A stretch of 37,799 nucleotides of DNA from Sedimenticola sp. (GTDB lineage: Bacteria; Pseudomonadota; Gammaproteobacteria; Chromatiales; Chromatiaceae). The stretch covers positions 1 to 37,799 of the forward strand of contig JAMOMB010000025.1 of assembly GCA_027068795.1 (NCBI GenBank), in the 5' to 3' direction. Below the pieces are notes generated by a model. That model was not told the origin of the DNA and made no database searches. It was given only the letters and a program-made list of their open reading frames with translations. Both the position numbers and the translations under genes were made by a program. This document shows, piece by piece, positions 1-6,671 of this stretch. Every line of letters begins with the position of its first letter. Positions within the stretch are counted from its first letter, which is position 1.

Positions 1-761
1 GTAATGTAAACAAGACCAATGGCCAGCTGGCCACATCCATGCAACGGCTCTCATCCGGTCTGCGCGTCAACAGCGCCAAGGATGATGCCGCCGGCCTCTA
101 TACCATCAACCGCATGACTTCCGATATCCGGGGCCTGAACCAGGCGGCGCGCAATGCCGCTGACGGCATTTCCCTGGCGCAGACCGCAGAAGCCGCCCTG
201 GGGCAGATCGGTGACAACCTGCAACGCATCCGCGAGCTGGCGGTACAGTCCTCCAACGGCACGGTGGAGGATCGCACCGGCATGCAGGCGGAAGTGGATC
301 AATTGACTGCGGAGATCGCGCGTGTTGTCGACTCTGCGGAATTCAATGGCGTTGGCCTGCTCAATGCGGCAACGGCGACCACCTTCCAGGTAGGCCAGGA
401 CAGCGGCGAGACCATCAGTATCAGCTCACAGGATATGACAGCACTGACATCCTATACAGCTATCGATATCAGCAGCCAGACCAATGCGCAAACAGCGTTG
501 GGTACGCTGGATTCGGATATTGACACCGTCTCCGGAGCCAGAGCCACCTTTGGTGCGGTGCAGAACCGTTTCGAAGCCGTGATTGGCAGCATTCAAAGTT
601 ATGCGGAAAACCTGTCGGCTTCCCGCAGTCGTATCCAGGATGCCGATTTTGCCGCAGAAACCGCCAATCTTACCAAGGTGCAAATTCTGCAACAGGCCGG
701 TACAGCCATGCTGGCCCAGGCCAATGCGGCGCCACAGAATGTGCTTTCCCTGCTTCGTTAA
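1..761 (+). CDS. fliC: Flagellin, 5'-truncated by window edge (flagellin copy 1)
   Basis: Structural subunit of the flagellar filament, exported by the flagellar type III apparatus and capped by FliD. The window opens inside the gene: base 3 begins the codon equivalent to Asn17 of the next flagellin, so about 16 N-terminal residues are missing and the full protein would be near 268 residues. The conserved D0/D1 N-terminal region ([15 protein letters not shown]) and C-terminal helix ending QNVLSLLR are both present, and the variable middle is short. Its first 127 bases are identical to the matching part of flagellin 2. A strong terminator follows at once, so this copy seems to be its own transcription unit. 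Its promoter lies outside the window. The family call is very secure; which paralogue name applies is not. Confidence 0.96.
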   Translation, partial: NVNKTNGQLATSMQRLSSGLRVNSAKDDAAGLYTINRMTSDIRGLNQAARNAADGISLAQTAEAALGQIGDNLQRIRELAVQSSNGTVEDRTGMQAEVDQLTAEIARVVDSAEFNGVGLLNAATATTFQVGQDSGETISISSQDMTALTSYTAIDISSQTNAQTALGTLDSDIDTVSGARATFGAVQNRFEAVIGSIQSYAENLSASRSRIQDADFAAETANLTKVQILQQAGTAMLAQANAAPQNVLSLLR

Positions 762-778
762 TTGCATTTTTCCCCTGG

Positions 779-810
779 CGGAGATCCCTTCGGGGTCTCC
801 GTTTTTTTTT
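779..810 (+). terminator. Rho-independent terminator after flagellin 1
   Basis: A 10-bp stem (779-788 with 792-801, one T-G pair) closes a 3-nt TTC loop and is followed directly by nine T residues (802-810). It starts 18 bases after the flagellin stop codon. This is the clearest intrinsic terminator in the window and separates the two flagellin genes into independent transcripts. Confidence 0.93.
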
Positions 811-989
811 ACCCTCGATAGCTCCCGCCCCCCGGAACTGGCCATCGAATAAAGGGGCAGGCGCAATAATTTTTTCAAGGATGCCTTGAACGACATGGTT
901 TTTACCAGGATGACACAAGGCGATACTTTGGTTTTTCAATAACTTATATGCGCCAGCCTGCGCTGCAATGATAATTCATAGGGGGATCC

Positions 990-1016
990 TTAAGTTTTTC
1001 CGAATCCGGGCGATGA
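990..1016 (+). promoter_or_regulatory. Sigma28 (FliA) promoter of flagellin 2
   Basis: TTAAGTTT at 990-997 matches the sigma28 -35 consensus TAAAGTTT at 7 of 8 positions. After exactly 11 bases, GGCGATGA at 1009-1016 matches the -10 consensus GCCGATAA at 6 of 8. Transcription would start near 1022 and leave a leader of about 95 bases. Sigma28 control of flagellin is the rule in enterobacteria, pseudomonads and vibrios, and fliA itself is at 33708. The match was read by eye and not tested. Confidence 0.82.
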
Positions 1017-1072
1017 GAAAGGTGGAAGCGGTAGTTATCTCGAACCAAGGATATGTCCGCTAAAGATAAATA

Positions 1073-1098
1073 ACACAGCCAATCCTATTCGGCTGTGT
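1073..1098 (+). promoter_or_regulatory. Hairpin in flagellin 2 leader, just before the RBS
   Basis: Perfect 8-bp inverted repeat: ACACAGCC (1073-1080) and GGCTGTGT (1091-1098) with a 10-base loop. It lies in the untranslated leader and ends 5 bases before the Shine-Dalgarno AGGAG (1104-1108). There is no T-tract, so it is not a terminator. A role in mRNA stability or in translational control of flagellin is an inference. Confidence 0.5.
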
Positions 1099-1117
1099 GA
1101 TACAGGAGATCAAAATC

Positions 1118-1951
1118 ATGGCAATGGTAATCAACACCAATGTGATGTCGCTGAACGCCCAGCGTAATGTAAACAAGACCAATGGCCAGCTGGCCACATC
1201 CATGCAACGGCTCTCATCCGGTCTGCGCGTCAACAGCGCCAAGGATGATGCCGCCGGCCTCTATACCATCAACCGCATGACTTCCGATATTCGGGGCCTG
1301 GATCAGGCGGCGCGCAATGCCGCTGACGGCATTTCCCTGGCGCAGACCGCAGAAGCCGCCCTGGGGCAGATCGGTGACAACCTGCAACGTATCCGCGAGC
1401 TGGCGGTGCAATCCGCCAACGGCACGGTAGAGGATCGCACCGGCATGCAGGCGGAAGTGGATCAATTGACGGCTGAAATTCACCGTGTTGTAGGCAGCGC
1501 AAAATTCAATGGTGTGGCGCTGCTGGATGGCACCTCCGGGGCAATCACCTTCCAGGTGGGCCAGGACAACGGAGAGACCATTTCCGTTGCCCAGGGCGAT
1601 ATGACCGGCCTCAATTCCTATGGCGCTACGGCTGGCACCGTGGATATCAGCAGCCAGGCGGCTGCCCAGGCGGTGCTTGCCTCTGGTGCCACCGGTATTG
1701 ATGCGGATATTGATGCTGTTTCCAGCGCCCGCGCCACTTATGGCGCGGTGCAAAATCGCTTTGAAACCGTAATCAGCAGCATCCAGAGTTATTCGGAAAA
1801 CCTGTCGGCTTCCCGTAGCCGTATTCAGGATGCCGATTTTGCCGCAGAGACGGCCAATCTGACCAAAGTACAGATATTGCAGCAAGCCGGCACCGCCATG
1901 TTGGCCCAGGCCAATGCGGCGCCGCAGAATGTACTCTCGCTGTTGCGGTAA
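1118..1951 (+). CDS. fliC: Flagellin (copy 2)
   Basis: Complete 277-residue flagellin, the main filament protein. The N-terminus [17 protein letters not shown] and the C-terminal NVLSLLR are the standard D0 ends that form the filament core and the export/assembly contacts. The variable region (about residues 165-210) is short, as in small polar flagellins. I place the start at ATG 1118 rather than at the in-frame GTG 1097, because AGGAG (1104-1108) sits 9 bases upstream of 1118 and the protein then begins exactly as flagellins do. A sigma28 promoter at 990-1016 precedes it. It is a tandem paralogue of the upstream flagellin, with near-identical 5' sequence and a diverged centre. flaG follows after 72 bases. 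Confidence 0.97.
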   Translation: MAMVINTNVMSLNAQRNVNKTNGQLATSMQRLSSGLRVNSAKDDAAGLYTINRMTSDIRGLDQAARNAADGISLAQTAEAALGQIGDNLQRIRELAVQSANGTVEDRTGMQAEVDQLTAEIHRVVGSAKFNGVALLDGTSGAITFQVGQDNGETISVAQGDMTGLNSYGATAGTVDISSQAAAQAVLASGATGIDADIDAVSSARATYGAVQNRFETVISSIQSYSENLSASRSRIQDADFAAETANLTKVQILQQAGTAMLAQANAAPQNVLSLLR

Positions 1952-1965
1952 TCCCAGATGAACCA

Positions 1966-2000
1966 CGGCATCCGGCTGCAGATAACATAGCCGGATGCTG
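1966..2000 (+). promoter_or_regulatory. Strong stem-loop between flagellin 2 and flaG
   Basis: A perfect 10-bp inverted repeat, GCATCCGGCT (1968-1977) and AGCCGGATGC (1989-1998), has an 11-base loop and extends to 12 pairs with one G-T wobble. No run of T follows. A stable hairpin without a T-tract between a highly expressed flagellin and a low-dose accessory gene would be expected to protect the 3' end of flagellin mRNA or to attenuate flaG. That function is inferred. Confidence 0.6.
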
Positions 2001-2023
2001 TCCAGGAGCATACGGACAAGACC

Positions 2024-2401
2024 ATGGCCAGTGAAATTGAATCCAATGTGATACCGCTGTTACGAGCAACAGCTCCGCGTCAGCCACAGCCTGTGCCGAT
2101 TTTCGGAAATGTGCAAAAAGGTGAGGAATTGCCGGAAATCGGAAAAACCTTGCCGCCGGAGAAAGAACAAAAACTCACCCAGGAAAAGGTTTCTGAGGCA
2201 GTGGGAAAATTGAACGAGTATGTCCAGACCATCCGGCGAGAGCTGAAATTCAGCATTGATGAAAAGAGCGGGCGCACGGTAATTACCGTGCTGGACTCCC
2301 AGACCAAGGAAATCATTCGTCAAATCCCTCCGGAAGAAGTGATTTCCCTCTCCCGGAATCTGGGCAAGCAAGACAGTGTGATCCTTACGGCAGAAACATG
2401 A
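2024..2401 (+). CDS. flaG: FlaG family protein
   Basis: A 125-residue protein with the typical FlaG layout: a poorly conserved N-terminus, then a conserved C-terminal half reading KLNEYVQTIRRELKFSID, followed by a VTVLDSQTKEIIRQIPPEE segment. FlaG proteins influence filament length in polar flagellates and usually lie between flagellin and fliD, as here. The start ATG 2024 has a rather distant AGGAG (2004-2008, 15 bases away), so initiation may be weak. The upstream hairpin at 1966-2000 may further limit its expression. Homology in this family is low, but position and the C-terminal motif agree. Confidence 0.9.
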   Translation: MASEIESNVIPLLRATAPRQPQPVPIFGNVQKGEELPEIGKTLPPEKEQKLTQEKVSEAVGKLNEYVQTIRRELKFSIDEKSGRTVITVLDSQTKEIIRQIPPEEVISLSRNLGKQDSVILTAET

Positions 2402-2427
2402 ATTGGCATTGAATTTGCTAATTCATG
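2397..2427 (+). promoter_or_regulatory. Sigma54 promoter of fliD, framed by a palindrome
   Basis: TGGCATT-GAAT-TTGCT at 2404-2419 has GG and GC separated by exactly 10 bases, as in sigma54 promoters (consensus TGGCACG-N4-TTGCW). Predicted transcription start is near 2430, 37 bases before fliD. The core is bracketed by a perfect 8-bp inverted repeat, CATGAATT (2397-2404) and AATTCATG (2420-2427). The left arm overlaps the flaG stop codon. Confidence 0.75.
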
Positions 2428-2466
2428 TTTACAGTTTAAGCGCAATCCGAAAATAGCGAGGCAACG

Positions 2467-3813
2467 ATGATAACAGCACCCGGCGTTGGTTCAGGATTAG
2501 ATGTGCGATCTATCGTCAACGACTTGATGGCGTTGGAGCGGCGGCCCATGGAGGCGCTGCAGCGCCGCCAGAGCCAGTATGAGGCCCAATTGAGCGCCTA
2601 TGGCCAGCTTAAAAGCACCTTGTCCGGTTTTCAGGATGCAATGAAGGGACTCAGCTCCACAGATGCATTCAAGGTATTTTCCGCTTCCACCAGCAATGAA
2701 GAGGCTCTCCAGGTTTCCGCCGCCAGCACTGCGCCCCTGGGCAGCTACAATGTGCGGGTAGAGCGTCTGGCAGGCTATCACAAGATGGGATCCAGTGAAT
2801 TTGCCAGCACCACTACTTTCGGCGGTGGCGCAGGCGATAGCATTTCAATTCAGGTTGGCGCAGATCCGGCCGACACCATCAGCATTGATTTGAGCAGCGC
2901 CCAAACCCTGGAGGAAATCCGTGATCTCATCAATGATGATGTCAACAACCCCGGGGTCAGCGCCACCGTTGTGAATGGCAATGGCGGCAACCAGAAGTTG
3001 ATTCTGACTTCCGAGGACAGCGGCGCCGCTTCCGCCATGAGCATCTCCTATGGCGGCAGTTTGAGCGCCGCCAGTTTCGGCTTGCAAACATTGAATGACA
3101 TTGGCGGGGATCTGGCGTTGCTGGATGCCGAAATCAGCGTGGATGGCTACACTGTCACCCGATCCAGCAATACCATATCCGATGTTATTCAGGGTGTTAC
3201 ACTGGATCTTCGCCAGGCCCAGCCGGGCGTTGATATCCAGGTGCAAATCGACCGGGACCTGGATGCAGCCAAAGAATCCGTGCAGGCCTTCGCCGATGCC
3301 TACAATGACCTGCGCGGCTCCATCAAAAGCCTGCGCAGCGGCCAGCTCGAAGCCGATAGCACCTTGCTCAGTATTGAGCGGGGTTTGCTCAATATCATGA
3401 ACAGCCCTGGCAGCGGCGGCGTATACAATCACCTGTCGGAAATCGGCCTGAGCATCCAGAAAGACGGCAATATGAGCGTGAATACCGCAAAACTCGAATC
3501 CGCGCTCAATGCTGACTTTTCCGCCGTGGCGGATCTTTTTGCGGATCCCCAGAGCGGCTATGCAAGCCGTTTCGAATCCCTGACCAATAGCTGGTTGGAG
3601 ACAGGAGGTCTCATTGATTCCCGCACGGATGGCCTGGATTCCCGTATCGAGGATCTGGAAGACCGGCAAATCGCCATGGATCGGCGTATGGAGCAAATCG
3701 AGGCCCGCTATTTGAGGCAGTTTTCGGCACTGGATTCCCTGGTGGCAGAACTGCAGGGAACCAGCAGCTTTCTTACTTCCCAACTGGCCTCATTACCCGG
3801 GTCAGGGCAATAA
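2467..3813 (+). CDS. fliD: Flagellar filament cap protein FliD (HAP2)
   Basis: A 448-residue filament cap protein that forms the oligomer at the filament tip and folds incoming flagellin. The N-terminal FliD_N signature (PGVGSGLDVRSIVNDLMALE, from residue 4) and the heptad-rich C-terminus (RIEDLEDRQIAMDRRMEQIE, near residues 394-413) are the expected D0/D1 helices. The middle (about residues 75-300) carries the globular domains. Length is usual for polar flagellates. It has its own sigma54-type promoter at 2404-2419, so cap synthesis could be timed before sigma28-driven flagellin. Its chaperone candidates fliS and fliT-like follow directly. Confidence 0.97.
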   Translation: MITAPGVGSGLDVRSIVNDLMALERRPMEALQRRQSQYEAQLSAYGQLKSTLSGFQDAMKGLSSTDAFKVFSASTSNEEALQVSAASTAPLGSYNVRVERLAGYHKMGSSEFASTTTFGGGAGDSISIQVGADPADTISIDLSSAQTLEEIRDLINDDVNNPGVSATVVNGNGGNQKLILTSEDSGAASAMSISYGGSLSAASFGLQTLNDIGGDLALLDAEISVDGYTVTRSSNTISDVIQGVTLDLRQAQPGVDIQVQIDRDLDAAKESVQAFADAYNDLRGSIKSLRSGQLEADSTLLSIERGLLNIMNSPGSGGVYNHLSEIGLSIQKDGNMSVNTAKLESALNADFSAVADLFADPQSGYASRFESLTNSWLETGGLIDSRTDGLDSRIEDLEDRQIAMDRRMEQIEARYLRQFSALDSLVAELQGTSSFLTSQLASLPGSGQ

Positions 3814-3884
3814 CCAACCCATCAATGACAATTGTGACTGGAGCCCGGTGCATTCTGGCCGGCCGCAAAAAATCTGGAGGAGCC

Positions 3885-4319
3885 ATGAGTCATCCCGCAA
3901 CACATAACCCAGCCAACCACTACAGCCAGGTCGATACCTATACGGGTGTCAATGGTGCGGATTCCCATCGCTTGGTGCTGATGCTGCTCAATGGCGCCCT
4001 GAGTAATATTGCCGTGGCCAAGGGCAGCATTGAAAGACAGGATATTTCCGCCAAGGGAGAGGCAATCGGCCAAGCCATATCCATAGTCAATGGTCTGCGC
4101 GCCAGCCTGGATCTGGATGCCGGTGGTGAACTGGCGGTGAATCTTGACAATCTCTATGACTACATGGAGCGCAGACTCCTGGAAGCCAATATCCATAGTG
4201 AGCCGAAAATGCTGGAAGAAGTATCCGGGCTGCTGCATGAAATCAAGGAAGGCTGGGCGGCGATTCCGCTAGAGGTTCGCACAGGTAGCGTGCAACAAGG
4301 AGTGGCTGGTGCCCCCTGA
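3885..4319 (+). CDS. fliS: Flagellin export chaperone FliS
   Basis: A 144-residue cytosolic chaperone that binds the C-terminal helix of flagellin and prevents premature polymerisation. The family is recognised by the N-terminal region with YTGVNGADSHRLVLMLLNGA, matching the conserved SPhxLixMLydGa pattern, and by the internal segment ISIVNGLRASLDLDAGGELA (INdGLiaSLD in the family). An upstream in-frame ATG at 3825 exists, but ATG 3885 has the strong GGAGGAG (3876-3882) and gives the usual N-terminus. It overlaps the next gene by 11 bases, so the two are translationally coupled. Confidence 0.96.
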   Translation: MSHPATHNPANHYSQVDTYTGVNGADSHRLVLMLLNGALSNIAVAKGSIERQDISAKGEAIGQAISIVNGLRASLDLDAGGELAVNLDNLYDYMERRLLEANIHSEPKMLEEVSGLLHEIKEGWAAIPLEVRTGSVQQGVAGAP

Positions 4320-4704
4320 TTTACAATCAGAAGGAACAGCGCCGAAAGCATCCGGCATGTTAGCGGAGCGTTACCGGGCCTTGCATGCCTTGCTGGATCG
4401 CAGCCTGGAGATGCTGCAGCAGGCCAAAAAGGAACACTGGGCGGAGGTCATACAAACCGGAGCGCAGCGGCAGCGGCTGATCGAGGCTTTTTTTGAACAA
4501 CCTGTAGCGCCTGCGGAAACCGATGAAGTTGCCCTCGTATTGAGAAAGATGCTGCAAGCAAACGAGGAAATCGAAGCCCTGGCGGTGAACAGCCGCGGCG
4601 GCGTAAGCGCAAGCATTGGCTCCATTCAGCAGGGAAGGCGTGCGGTGCTGGCCTATGCGGAAAATACGGGGCCGAACCACAGGATAGCGCCGTCAGGTCA
4701 ATAG
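4309..4704 (+). CDS. FliT-like flagellar chaperone (putative)
   Basis: A 131-residue, largely helical protein starting at GTG 4309 with AAGGAG (4297-4302) 6 bases upstream, overlapping the end of fliS. FliT-type features are the segment MLQQAKKEHWAEVIQTGAQR (about residues 35-54), then a LIEAFF motif, and a C-terminal stretch with MLQANEEIEAL. FliT is the chaperone for FliD and sits at exactly this place after fliS in Pseudomonas-type clusters. Sequence conservation in the family is poor, so the call rests on position, size and this helix pattern. Its last 7 bases overlap the convergent gene on the other strand. Confidence 0.72.
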   Translation: MPPDLQSEGTAPKASGMLAERYRALHALLDRSLEMLQQAKKEHWAEVIQTGAQRQRLIEAFFEQPVAPAETDEVALVLRKMLQANEEIEALAVNSRGGVSASIGSIQQGRRAVLAYAENTGPNHRIAPSGQ

Positions 4705-5189
4705 TTGCTCCAGATCTCGTCTTCCAAACCGTTTTCCCGTGTCCAGACCAGCAGACCAATGGCTGCGAACTTGGCTACCGACATGGCGCCCCGTTTGCTG
4801 CGCTTGCCGCTGGACTGGGACAGGGCCTCCAGTATTTCCTCCCGGTTTGCTTCATAAATCTTGTAAGGTTCAAACGCGCCATCCAGAAGCACCAGCGCCA
4901 CATGGGTCCAATCGCCGTTGGGGTTGAGTTGGCCAATGCGATAGCCCGCCTTCCCCTCATCAAGAATCACCCGGCCCTTGATCTGGTAGCGCCGGCCTTC
5001 GCGCTCGCCTTTTCCCAGCGCATCCACACCGGGAATTCTGGGTTCCAGCAATTCCAGCCCCAACTGCTTGGCTGCATCAAACCGGGCGATCTCCCCCGTT
5101 ACCGGCAGCATCTGCCCCGTAGTGCGGCGAAACTCGGTGGCCAGCCGTCGGGTTTCCGAGATGAGTTTTTCCAGCGCATAAACTGACAC
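4698..5189 (-). CDS. Solitary protein with PD-(D/E)xK nuclease-like motif (DUF6998-like)
   Basis: A 163-residue protein read from GTG 5189, with AGGA about 8 bases before it. It resembles a family of small proteins I know as DUF6998; this is recalled and was not searched. Visible motifs are TGEIA (Glu33), PGVDA (Asp56) and YQIKGR (Gln69, Lys71), in the order and spacing of a PD-(D/E)xK nuclease core. The C-terminal part has RGAMSVAKFAAIGLL (residues 133-147). No signal peptide or membrane helix is seen. It is convergent with the fliT-like gene (7-base overlap) and divergent from fleS, so it is not part of the flagellar transcript. It occupies the slot where fleQ normally stands. Its role is unknown and it could be a cargo gene. 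Confidence 0.6.
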   Translation of the reverse strand: MSVYALEKLISETRRLATEFRRTTGQMLPVTGEIARFDAAKQLGLELLEPRIPGVDALGKGEREGRRYQIKGRVILDEGKAGYRIGQLNPNGDWTHVALVLLDGAFEPYKIYEANREEILEALSQSSGKRSKRGAMSVAKFAAIGLLVWTRENGLEDEIWSNY

Positions 5190-5405
5190 GATGCCATCCT
5201 GTTGTGAGCCATGGGGCGGATTTTCTGTTCAGCACAGGAATATCCCTTATCTTTATACCAGCAGGCAAGAAATATTTTGCTTTTCCCGTTTCCTGGGCAA
5301 TTCTTTGACAGGGTTCACGCAATTGCTCGGGCCAACCCGCGTCAATTCCTTGTCGCCGGAGAAGAGCGCCATCATAACACACTGAAATTACTTGATTAAT
5401 AAATC
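5190..5405. other. Divergent intergenic region without a gene
   Basis: This stretch separates the minus-strand nuclease-like gene from fleS. It is more AT-rich than its surroundings near 5262-5290 (GGCAAGAAATATTTTGC is locally near-palindromic) and holds the upstream region of the fleS sigma54 promoter. I see no believable coding frame, RNA gene or terminator in it. Confidence 0.5.
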
Positions 5406-5421
5406 AGGCATGGAGTTTGCA
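5406..5421 (+). promoter_or_regulatory. Sigma54 promoter of fleSR
   Basis: AGGCATG-GAGT-TTGCA keeps the GG and GC dinucleotides exactly 10 bases apart. It matches the sigma54 consensus at 5 of 7 (-24) and 5 of 5 (-12) fixed positions. Predicted transcription start is near 5432, which lies downstream of the TTG start that gives the longest fleS frame. fleSR is sigma54-dependent in Pseudomonas, which supports the site. Confidence 0.68.
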
Positions 5422-5423
5422 TA

Positions 5424-6671
5424 TTGTTGTATCCAAGTATTGCAAACAACCCGGATATGAGAATGCCTGCAGCAAATTCGCCAACTGCACAGCAACTTGA
5501 AAACGCCTTTGAAGCTTTCAACCAGATTGGCTCGCAACTGGCCAGTTCCTATGGTGAGCTGCAACAGCGGGTGATCAGCCTGACCGAAGAACTGTCCCAG
5601 GCGCGGACGGAAGAATACCGGCAACTGGTGGAAAAAGAGCGGGTGGCGGCGCGCCTGGAAAAATTGCTCCAGGCATTGCCCGGCGGGGTACTGGTGCTCG
5701 ATGAACAGGGAGTGGTTCAGGAAGCCAATCCCGGAGCGCACCAATTGTTGGGCGAGGATCTTGTCCGGCGCCCATGGGATGAAATCGCCGCGGATGCATT
5801 CGTTTCCGGCAGCCGGGAATTGCAGCTACGGGATGGCCGGTGGATCAGTCTCTCCACCAGTCCCCTGGATGGTGGTGAGGGAAAAATTCTGTTGCTTACG
5901 GATGTGAGCGAGGCCCGTCGCCTCCAGGAGCTGCTGAACCAGCATCAACGTCTTACGGTTCTGGGGGAAATGGCAGCCGGCCTGGCGCATCAGATTCGCA
6001 CCCCCCTGGCTTCGGTGCTGCTGTACCTCTCCCAACTGGAAAATGCCTCCCTGGATGACGCGCAACGTCAGCAGTTCGTTACCAAAACCCGGGAACGGCT
6101 GCGCCACATGGAACAGATGATCAACAACATGTTGGCCTATGCCCGGGGAGAATCGAACAAGCACGAATGTTTTCCTCTGAAATGGGTTGTCGATTCCTTG
6201 CTGCAGGTGGTGGAAGACAACCTGCAACAGGCAGGAGGCCAACTGCGCATTTTCAACCAGGCGCCGGATGCCATGATCCGGGGAAACCCCGATGCACTGC
6301 TGGGCGCCCTGACCAATCTGGCGATGAACGCCATCGAGGCATGTGAGGAAAAACCGGAATTGCTGCTGAAAATAGAGCGGGCTGCACAGGGGAATACCAT
6401 CATTTCCCTGCAGGACAATGGCGCGGGCATCAGCAAATCGTTGCAGGACAAGATATTCGAACCTTTTTTCACCACGCGCTCCAGCGGCACGGGTCTGGGC
6501 TTGGCTGTGGTGAAGGCCGTGGTGCAAAGGCATGGGGGGGATTTGAGCATGCAGTCTTCACCCGGCAAGGGAACCGTGGCCAGAATCAGTCTGCCTTCGG
6601 AAAACGGCAACAAGGCTTTACCTGCACATATGAACAGCCGCCAATTGGAAGAAAAAGAGGTGAACAAATGA
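5424..6671 (+). CDS. fleS: Flagellar sensor histidine kinase FleS/FlrB
   Basis: A cytosolic kinase of 415 residues from the longest start, with no membrane helix. It phosphorylates FleR in the flagellar cascade. Order: a helical N-terminus with coiled coil (about 20-80), PAS domain (about 82-165, LPGGVLVLDEQGVVQEANPG), HisKA with GLAHQIRTPLAS (His189), and HATPase_c with N-box NLAMNAIEA, DNGAGI and GTGLGLAVVK. TTG 5424 has GGAG at 5412-5415, but that element lies inside the predicted sigma54 promoter. If the transcript begins near 5432, the true start must be ATG 5457 or 5463, giving about 404 or 402 residues. The start is therefore unsettled. The stop overlaps fleR (ATGA). Confidence 0.93.
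   Translation: MLYPSIANNPDMRMPAANSPTAQQLENAFEAFNQIGSQLASSYGELQQRVISLTEELSQARTEEYRQLVEKERVAARLEKLLQALPGGVLVLDEQGVVQEANPGAHQLLGEDLVRRPWDEIAADAFVSGSRELQLRDGRWISLSTSPLDGGEGKILLLTDVSEARRLQELLNQHQRLTVLGEMAAGLAHQIRTPLASVLLYLSQLENASLDDAQRQQFVTKTRERLRHMEQMINNMLAYARGESNKHECFPLKWVVDSLLQVVEDNLQQAGGQLRIFNQAPDAMIRGNPDALLGALTNLAMNAIEACEEKPELLLKIERAAQGNTIISLQDNGAGISKSLQDKIFEPFFTTRSSGTGLGLAVVKAVVQRHGGDLSMQSSPGKGTVARISLPSENGNKALPAHMNSRQLEEKEVNK

Noticed and set aside
1061-1087. Second sigma28-like TAAAGATA in the flagellin 2 leader
   Set aside because: GCC follows with a spacing two bases too short and the -10 core GCCGAT is not present; the 990-1016 site is far better.
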